Shown here: positions 58,560 to 64,000 of the stretch, one piece after another
Numbering within the stretch: the first letter of the stretch is position 1
Layout of the letters: each line of letters starts with the position of its first letter
Source of the DNA: Rhizobiales bacterium 62-47
GTDB lineage: Bacteria; Pseudomonadota; Alphaproteobacteria; Rhizobiales; Xanthobacteraceae
DNA length: 64,000 bases
Direction: 5' to 3'
Assembly: GCA_001899255.1 (NCBI GenBank)
Contig: MKVX01000002.1
Coordinates: forward strand, 434,001 to 498,000
Position numbers and translations under genes: made by a program
The notes under the pieces: generated by a model
Seen by the model: the letters and a program-made list of their open reading frames with translations, nothing else
Databases searched by the model: none
What the model was told of the DNA's origin: nothing

Positions 58560-61500
58560 ATGGGCCAGGTTCTTATCCAGCGGTATCTCAACGATCTTGA
58601 TCGGATCCGTTCCGCGTCAGGCGCCACCCGTGAAACTGTGGTTCGGGAGGCCTTCAAGGATCTCCTAAAGCAATGGGGGCGCCAACAGGATCTTATTTTC
58701 ATCGCTGAGCATGAGCACATTGGTCCCACTAAAAATCGCTGCTACGTTGATGGTGCACTACTGCACGAAATTCGTGTGCCGTTCGGCTACTGGGAGGCCA
58801 AAGATACAAACGACAAGCTGGACGAAGAGATAGAAAAAAAGAAGAGGAAGGGATATCCGCAAGACAATATCATCTTCGAGGACAGCCGGCATGCTGTCCT
58901 TATCCAAGATCGTCAGGAAATCATTCGATGCGCAATGGCCGACGCGCCAAGCTTCGAGAAATTGCTATCGCTTTTTTTCCGATACGAGCGCAAAGAGATC
59001 GCAGAGTTCAGGAAAGCGGTAGATCAGTTTAAAGCTGACCTTCCCTCCGTTCTCAAAGCTCTCCGTGAAAAAATTGAGGAAGCTCACGTCGAAAACGCGG
59101 CCTATCAAAACGCCGAAATAAAGTTCCTCAAGCACGCTAAAGAAACGATTAATCCCACCCTCGGGATGGCTGATGTGCGGGAAATGTTGATCCAGCACAT
59201 TTTGACCGAAGAGATCTTCGCGAAAGTGTTTGATGACAGCGAGTTTCATACACACAACAACATTGCGAAGGAGCTATATACCCTTGAAGAGACCTTCTTC
59301 ACCGGTGGCCTGAAGAAGCAGACGCTCCGCGCACTCGACCCGTACTATGCAGCGATCCGCGCCTCCGCCGCCCAGATAACCAGCCATTCTGAGAAGCAGA
59401 CATTTTTGAAGGTCATCTATGAGAATTTCTACAAGGTTTACAATTCAAAAGCCGCTGATCGCCTAGGGGTTGTTTATACGCCAAACGAGATCGTGCGCTT
59501 TATGATCCATGGCGCCGACTGGCTGTGTAGGTCTCACTTTAAGCGGGGGCTTATAGACAAGGATGTCGAGATCTTAGATCCGGCGACGGGAACAGGCACC
59601 TTTATTACTGAACTGATTGACTACTTTCGCGGGGATAGAGAGAAGCTTGCTCACAAATATCAAAACGAGCTTCATGCCAATGAGGTAGCGATCCTTCCGT
59701 ATTACGTTGCCAATCTCAACATTGAATCCACGTACGCGTCTTTGACATCAAATTATGCGGAATTTCAGAATCTCTGTTTCGTAGATACGCTCGACAACAT
59801 TGCTCCTCTAGGTCTCCGAGCCGGCCATCAGCATGAGCTTTTCGGTAGCTTTTCCGAAGAGAATGTGAAGCGTGTCAAACGTCAAAACGCCCGCAGAATC
59901 TCGGTCATCATTGGCAACCCACCGTATAACGCCAACCAGATGAATGAGAACGACAACAACAAGAATCGCGACTATCCCAAGATCGACGAACTGATAAAAG
60001 CTACTTACGTAAAATCCTCGACCGCCCAAAAAACAAAAGTGTACGATATGTACGCTCGTTTTTTCCGCTGGGCGTCTGATCGACTAGATATCAACGGTGA
60101 TGGCATAATTGCGTTTATTACGAACCGCAGCTTTATTGAAAGCCGAACATTCGATGGATTCAGAAAGGCAGTTTCAAGCGAGTTCAACGAGGTCTGGCTT
60201 TATGATTTGGGTGGAGATGTTCGCGCCAATCCAAAACTCTCAGGAACAAAGCATAATGTCTTTGGTATCCAAACTGGGGTGGCAATCTCCTTCTTTGTTC
60301 GAAAGCGTGGCGTAAAGGGTTGCACTATCCGGTATGCACGGCAGCCTGAATATGCCACCGCCGAAGAGAAGCTTTCTTTCCTTGCTACGCATGACATCAG
60401 CTCGATCCAGACCCGCGAACTTACACCGGACAAGAAGAATAACTGGATCAATGGCGAGGAGAACGACTTCGCGGACCTCATGCCTCTGGCTGATCGGCAG
60501 ACCAAGGGCGCAAAAAACAAACGACAAGAGCGAGCGATTTTCAAGTTATTTGCGAGCGGCATAAAAACCAATCGAGACGAGTGGGTGTACGATTTTGACG
60601 GCAGGAATCTACTTCAAAAGGCGCAGTTCTTTTCCGAACGCTTCAACCACCATTTAGCTGAAGGTTCTAAGACCTTTGATCCAGCTATTAAATGGAGCCG
60701 CGATTTAAAGAAAAAGAAAACACCGATCATCACTTCCGAGCGAGATATTGTCACATCGGAATTCCGTCCGTTCGTCATGAAGCGCTATCTCAATAATAAA
60801 GTGATGAGCGACATTTTGACAAGCATGCATGTTGAGGCGTTTGGGAAGGATTTAGCTCAAGAAAACACTTCGATAGCATTTCTGTGCGTGTACTCATCTC
60901 ACCCGCTTGCATCGTTGGCTGTCAACGGACCGTTCGATTATTGTATGCTCAAGACTGGGAACGGTGGCACCGAGTCAGTACCGCGCTGGCGCTACACATC
61001 GGACGGCGAGCGTATCGATAATATCACCGATTGGGCTTTAAATCGGTTCATCGAGCGGTATGGAAAAAGTAGACCAAAAAATGGGCGGTCTATCACGAAA
61101 GACGCTATTTTCAACTATGTGTACGGTGTTTTGCATGACCCTGTTTATAGAGAAAAATATGCTCTGAATTTACGGCGTGAGTTTCCGCGTATTCCGCTCT
61201 ATCCAGATTTCTGGGCATGGGACTCTTGGGGGAGGAGCCTTATGAACCTACACGTTGGATTTCAAACGGCAGAGCTTTTTCCTCTCAAGCGGACCGACAC
61301 CGCCGATTCGAAGTCTCGAAAAGCAGGAGTGTCGCCCAAAATTATCCTGAAATCGAACAAGACGCTCGGAAAAATTCTGATCGATTCAGAAACAACCCTC
61401 GAAGAAGTACCGTTTGAGGCTTGGAACTATCTGTTGGGAAATAGGTCGGCCATCGACTGGATCCTTGACCAGTATAAGGAGAAGAATATTCGCGACGCCA

Positions 61501-61667
61501 CGATCAAGCAAAGGTTCAGTCACTACAGATTCGCGGATCATAAAGAGCAGGTAATAGAGCTGCTCAGACGCGTCATCACGGTTAGCATCCGAACCTTGAC
61601 AATTGTCGCCGAGATGCAGGAAGCCGACCGTGCGACGTCAGCTAATGCAAATGCTAAGATGGCATGA
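58560..61667 (+). CDS. Single-chain restriction-modification enzyme (type IIG / ISP-like without helicase)
   Basis: A 1035-residue protein. An N-terminal PD-(D/E)XK nuclease (CYVDGALLHEIRVPFGYWEA then KD: D64, E79, K81) is followed by a helical linker and an adenine methyltransferase with EILDPATGTGTFITEL (D340) and NPPY at 453-456. The C-terminal specificity domain is like that of type ISP enzymes, ending with VPFEAWNYLLGNRSAIDW and DQYKEKNI. The ISP helicase block is absent, which is why it is 500 residues shorter than LlaGI-type proteins. ATG 58560 is two bases after the preceding stop; GTG 58548 is an alternative. Confidence 0.83.
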   Translation: MGQVLIQRYLNDLDRIRSASGATRETVVREAFKDLLKQWGRQQDLIFIAEHEHIGPTKNRCYVDGALLHEIRVPFGYWEAKDTNDKLDEEIEKKKRKGYPQDNIIFEDSRHAVLIQDRQEIIRCAMADAPSFEKLLSLFFRYERKEIAEFRKAVDQFKADLPSVLKALREKIEEAHVENAAYQNAEIKFLKHAKETINPTLGMADVREMLIQHILTEEIFAKVFDDSEFHTHNNIAKELYTLEETFFTGGLKKQTLRALDPYYAAIRASAAQITSHSEKQTFLKVIYENFYKVYNSKAADRLGVVYTPNEIVRFMIHGADWLCRSHFKRGLIDKDVEILDPATGTGTFITELIDYFRGDREKLAHKYQNELHANEVAILPYYVANLNIESTYASLTSNYAEFQNLCFVDTLDNIAPLGLRAGHQHELFGSFSEENVKRVKRQNARRISVIIGNPPYNANQMNENDNNKNRDYPKIDELIKATYVKSSTAQKTKVYDMYARFFRWASDRLDINGDGIIAFITNRSFIESRTFDGFRKAVSSEFNEVWLYDLGGDVRANPKLSGTKHNVFGIQTGVAISFFVRKRGVKGCTIRYARQPEYATAEEKLSFLATHDISSIQTRELTPDKKNNWINGEENDFADLMPLADRQTKGAKNKRQERAIFKLFASGIKTNRDEWVYDFDGRNLLQKAQFFSERFNHHLAEGSKTFDPAIKWSRDLKKKKTPIITSERDIVTSEFRPFVMKRYLNNKVMSDILTSMHVEAFGKDLAQENTSIAFLCVYSSHPLASLAVNGPFDYCMLKTGNGGTESVPRWRYTSDGERIDNITDWALNRFIERYGKSRPKNGRSITKDAIFNYVYGVLHDPVYREKYALNLRREFPRIPLYPDFWAWDSWGRSLMNLHVGFQTAELFPLKRTDTADSKSRKAGVSPKIILKSNKTLGKILIDSETTLEEVPFEAWNYLLGNRSAIDWILDQYKEKNIRDATIKQRFSHYRFADHKEQVIELLRRVITVSIRTLTIVAEMQEADRATSANANAKMA

Positions 61668-61688
61668 GTTTCTGTAGGATGCATGCGG

Positions 61689-61802
61689 ATTCCGATTTAT
61701 TCCGGCCGGGTATTCCGACTTGAAGCCGGCCACCGTTCCGATTTGAAGTCGGCCGCGATTCCGAAATGAAATCGGCCGGCATTCCGATTTGAAGCCGGCC
61801 GG
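61689..61802. repeat. Tandem repeats at the IS21 left end
   Basis: Four full units of about 22-24 bp (starting 61712, 61736, 61758, 61781) with consensus ATTCCGATTTGAAGCCGGCC, plus a partial one at 61689. IS21 elements carry repeated transposase-binding sites at their ends, which this resembles. Confidence 0.8.
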
Positions 61803-61879
61803 TTTTTTGGAAGTCGGCGTTTTCGTTTGGGTCAGTCCTTCAGGCATCAAGTCCCTCGTTGATCAACGAGGGGAAGCGG

Positions 61880-63415
61880 ATGCCGGCCAAGAGAGAACTG
61901 ACCATGCGACAGATACGACAGATGCTGCGGCTTGCCCGTGATGGGGTGAGCGCCCGGGAGATCGGCCGCACGCTCGGCGTGGCACGCAGCACCATCCAGG
62001 ACAATCTCAAGCGTGCCTCGACTGCCGGGCTGGCATGGCCTTTGGCAGGCGATCTGACCGACGCCGTTCTTGAGCAACGTCTGTTTGCCCATGCCGGCGT
62101 CAGGCGCGGCTTCCGCCGGCGAGCTGAGCCGGATTGGGCCTCGCTGGCCTGTGAGCTGAAGCGGCCTGGCGTCAATCTGATGGTGCTGTGGGAGGAGTAC
62201 CGGGCGGTCCACCCGGAAGGTTATGGCTACAGCCGGTTCTGCGATTTATTCCGGGAATTCGAGCGGCGGCTGTCTCCGACGATGCGGCAGGACCATCCGG
62301 CCGGCGACAAGGTCTTTGTCGATTACTCCGGCAAGAAGATCATGATCGTTGATCGCGAAACTGGAGTTGTGCGCGACGCGGAGATCTTCGTCGCCGTGCT
62401 TGGCGCCTCGAATTACACCTACGCCGAGGCGACCTGGACGCAGAAACTTCCAGACTGGATCGAGGCCCATGTCCGGATGTTCCGGTTCTTTGGCGGGGTG
62501 CCACGCCTCGTCGTCCCCGACAATCTGAAGTCCGGCGTGCACCGGGCTTCGTTCTACGACCCTGAAATCAATCGCAGCTACGGGATGATGGCGTCCCATT
62601 ACGGCGTTGGCATCCTTCCGGCACGGCCAAGAAAGCCCCGGGATAAGGCAAAAGTGGAAGCCGGAGTGCGTTTTGCCCAGACCTACATCCTCGGGCGGCT
62701 TCGCCGGCAGACCTTCTTCTCACTGGTCGAGGCGAACGCGGCAATCACCGCTGCGCTGGAGCGGATCAATGCGCGCGTCATGCGCCGGATCGGCGTCAGC
62801 CGCCGACAATTGTTCGAGGCCGTCGAGATGCCTGTCCTGGCGCCGTTGCCGGATGCCGACTATCAGTTCGCGGAATGGCTCCTGGCCCGCGTCTCGCTCG
62901 ATTATCACGTCGAGGTCGACGGCTTCTTCTACTCCGTTCCTCACGGCCTGATCCGGGAGCAGGTCGACGTTCGTGCCACCACCCGGACTATCGAGTTGTA
63001 TCATCGGGGTTTGCGTGTTGCTGCTCACCAGCGCCGTTATGGCGGCCGCCGGCATGGCACTGATCCCGATCACATGCCCAGTGCGCATCGGCGTTACGCG
63101 GAGTGGACTCCCGACCGATTCCGGCGCTGGGGGCGGTCGATCGGGCCCAACACCGAGGGGCTCGTCCTCGCCGTCCTGGCCAATCGGCCTCATCCCGAAC
63201 AGGGATTCCGGACCTGTCTCGGCGTGCTTCGGCTGTTCAAGGATATTGATCCCGAACGCGCCGAACTGATCGCGGCCCGCGCGGTCGCGGTCAGCGCACT
63301 GACCTACAAGAGCATCGCCTCCATCATAGCCAACAAGCTCGAACGCGGTTCTCGCGATACCGAGGATGCGATCATCGAGCATCCCAATCTGCGCGGCCCC
63401 GGTTACTTCCATTGA
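61880..63415 (+). CDS. istA: IS21-family transposase IstA
   Basis: A 511-residue DDE transposase. The N-terminal HTH is QIRQMLRLARDGVSAREIGR with TLGVARSTIQDNLKRA. Catalytic residues are D148 in FVDYSGKKIMI, D214 in VPDNLKSGV and E260 in KAKVEAGVRF. The C-terminal part has DYHVEVDGFFYSVPH, typical of IstA. GAGGGG before ATG 61880 sets the start over a TTG at 61859. It appears intact. Confidence 0.93.
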   Translation: MPAKRELTMRQIRQMLRLARDGVSAREIGRTLGVARSTIQDNLKRASTAGLAWPLAGDLTDAVLEQRLFAHAGVRRGFRRRAEPDWASLACELKRPGVNLMVLWEEYRAVHPEGYGYSRFCDLFREFERRLSPTMRQDHPAGDKVFVDYSGKKIMIVDRETGVVRDAEIFVAVLGASNYTYAEATWTQKLPDWIEAHVRMFRFFGGVPRLVVPDNLKSGVHRASFYDPEINRSYGMMASHYGVGILPARPRKPRDKAKVEAGVRFAQTYILGRLRRQTFFSLVEANAAITAALERINARVMRRIGVSRRQLFEAVEMPVLAPLPDADYQFAEWLLARVSLDYHVEVDGFFYSVPHGLIREQVDVRATTRTIELYHRGLRVAAHQRRYGGRRHGTDPDHMPSAHRRYAEWTPDRFRRWGRSIGPNTEGLVLAVLANRPHPEQGFRTCLGVLRLFKDIDPERAELIAARAVAVSALTYKSIASIIANKLERGSRDTEDAIIEHPNLRGPGYFH

Positions 63416-63429
63416 AAGGATTATCCAGC

Positions 63430-64000
63430 ATGCTCACCCATCCCACCCTCGACCTGCTGCATAGCCTCGGTCTCCACGGTATGGCCAAAGGCTTCAAGGA
63501 CCTTGAAGCCCAGTCCGAAGCGCGCAGCCTAGAACACGCCGAATGGCTGGCGTTGCTCCTGGAACATGAGAAAACGCTGCGCCAGCAAAAGCGATTCGAA
63601 AGCAGAGCTCGAGCCGCCAAGCTGCGTCATGCCGCCTGCGTCGAGGACGTCGATTACCGCGCTATCCGCGGCCTCGACCGTGCGCTCTTTCTAAAACTCG
63701 CCGCTGGCGACTGGATCCGGGCGAGGCATAATCTCCTTGTCACCGGGCCGTGCGGCGTCGGCAAGAGTTGGCTCGCTTGCGCCCTTGGCAACAAGGCTTG
63801 CCGAGACGACTTCTCAGTTGCCTACCATCGTGTGCCGCGTCTCTTCGCCGCCCTCGCACTCGGCCGCGCCGATGGCCGTTACACCAAGATGCTGCGGGCG
63901 ATCGCACGACTTGATCTGCTGATCCTGGACGACTGGGGACCAGAACCTCTCGACGCCGACCAGCGCCGTGATTTGCTCGAAATCGTCGAGGATCGATACG
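63430..64000 (+). CDS. istB: IS21 transposition helper ATPase IstB (truncated by window end)
   Basis: The first 190 residues of IstB, open to the last base. It begins MLTHPTLDLLHSLGLHGMAK and contains EHAEWLALLLEHEKTLRQQ, Walker A GPCGVGKSW with K112, and Walker B LDLLILDDWGPEPLD. It starts 14 bp after istA. IstB is the AAA+ partner that assists target selection and strand transfer. Confidence 0.9.
   Translation, partial: MLTHPTLDLLHSLGLHGMAKGFKDLEAQSEARSLEHAEWLALLLEHEKTLRQQKRFESRARAAKLRHAACVEDVDYRAIRGLDRALFLKLAAGDWIRARHNLLVTGPCGVGKSWLACALGNKACRDDFSVAYHRVPRLFAALALGRADGRYTKMLRAIARLDLLILDDWGPEPLDADQRRDLLEIVEDRY

Larger units (their letters stand above)
61668..64000 (+). mobile_element. IS21-family insertion sequence (partial, runs off window)
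   Basis: Comprises the left end with tandem 22-24 bp repeats, istA and most of istB, in the standard order. The left boundary lies close to the stop codon of the restriction enzyme at 61665-61667; the exact terminal inverted repeat cannot be set without the right end. The right end is beyond 64000. Confidence 0.87.

Noticed and set aside
54837-61667. Operon considered as BREX, DISARM or type I restriction
   Set aside because: No PglZ, BrxC, DrmA/B helicase, HsdR helicase or separate HsdS gene can be found; only methylase and nuclease motifs are present.
61689-61802. Tandem repeats considered as a CRISPR array
   Set aside because: The units are directly adjacent with no spacers of unique sequence, and they match transposase-binding repeats at an IS21 end.

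Overview
The window is GC-rich, gene-dense DNA from an alphaproteobacterium, most likely in the Bradyrhizobium/Rhodopseudomonas/Tardiphaga group (Nitrobacteraceae). The pointers are gene content (malonyl-CoA synthetase near sdhCDAB, a YggT-DUF167-folD operon, IalB-type secreted proteins, an OmpA protein with a Pro/Ala linker) and the family of extragenic palindromes scattered through it. The genus is an inference.

Positions 1-43750 look like ordinary chromosome. They hold matB, a TauE/SafE permease, the sdhCDAB operon, argG, rlmN, a quinone oxidoreductase, phhB, a membrane-anchored TAXI protein, a receiver protein divergent from a Crp/Fnr regulator, typA, an amine oxidase, ppa, an M20 peptidase, the yggT-DUF167-folD operon, tRNA-Ala(CGC), fatty-acid and oxidoreductase genes, a cyclase with a zinc ribbon, a P450, an MFS exporter, and an MBOAT/SGNH acetylation pair. 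A promoter followed closely by an intrinsic terminator lies in the long leader of typA.

Positions 44370-53756 form an accessory block of mostly exported proteins. Two large DUF3604 proteins carry the HxH, DH, H and DxH metal-site signature of PHP hydrolases. One is divergent from an alpha/beta hydrolase across a perfect 9+2+9 dyad. The other heads an operon with a parvulin foldase and a HupE/UreJ-type metal permease and is divergent from a Crp/Fnr regulator across a perfect FNR/FixK box. I read this as a candidate oxygen-responsive periplasmic metallohydrolase system of unknown substrate.

Positions 53757-61667 are a lower-GC island. It starts with an AlpA-like remnant, followed by a tightly overlapping operon: an HTH regulator, a 26-residue membrane micro-ORF, a 1031-residue adenine methylase, a small PD-(D/E)XK nuclease candidate, and a single-chain nuclease-methylase-specificity protein. 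It reads as a compound restriction-modification/defence operon. An IS21-family element (tandem-repeat left end, istA, istB) sits directly behind the last gene and runs off the window. No CRISPR array, rRNA or riboswitch was seen.
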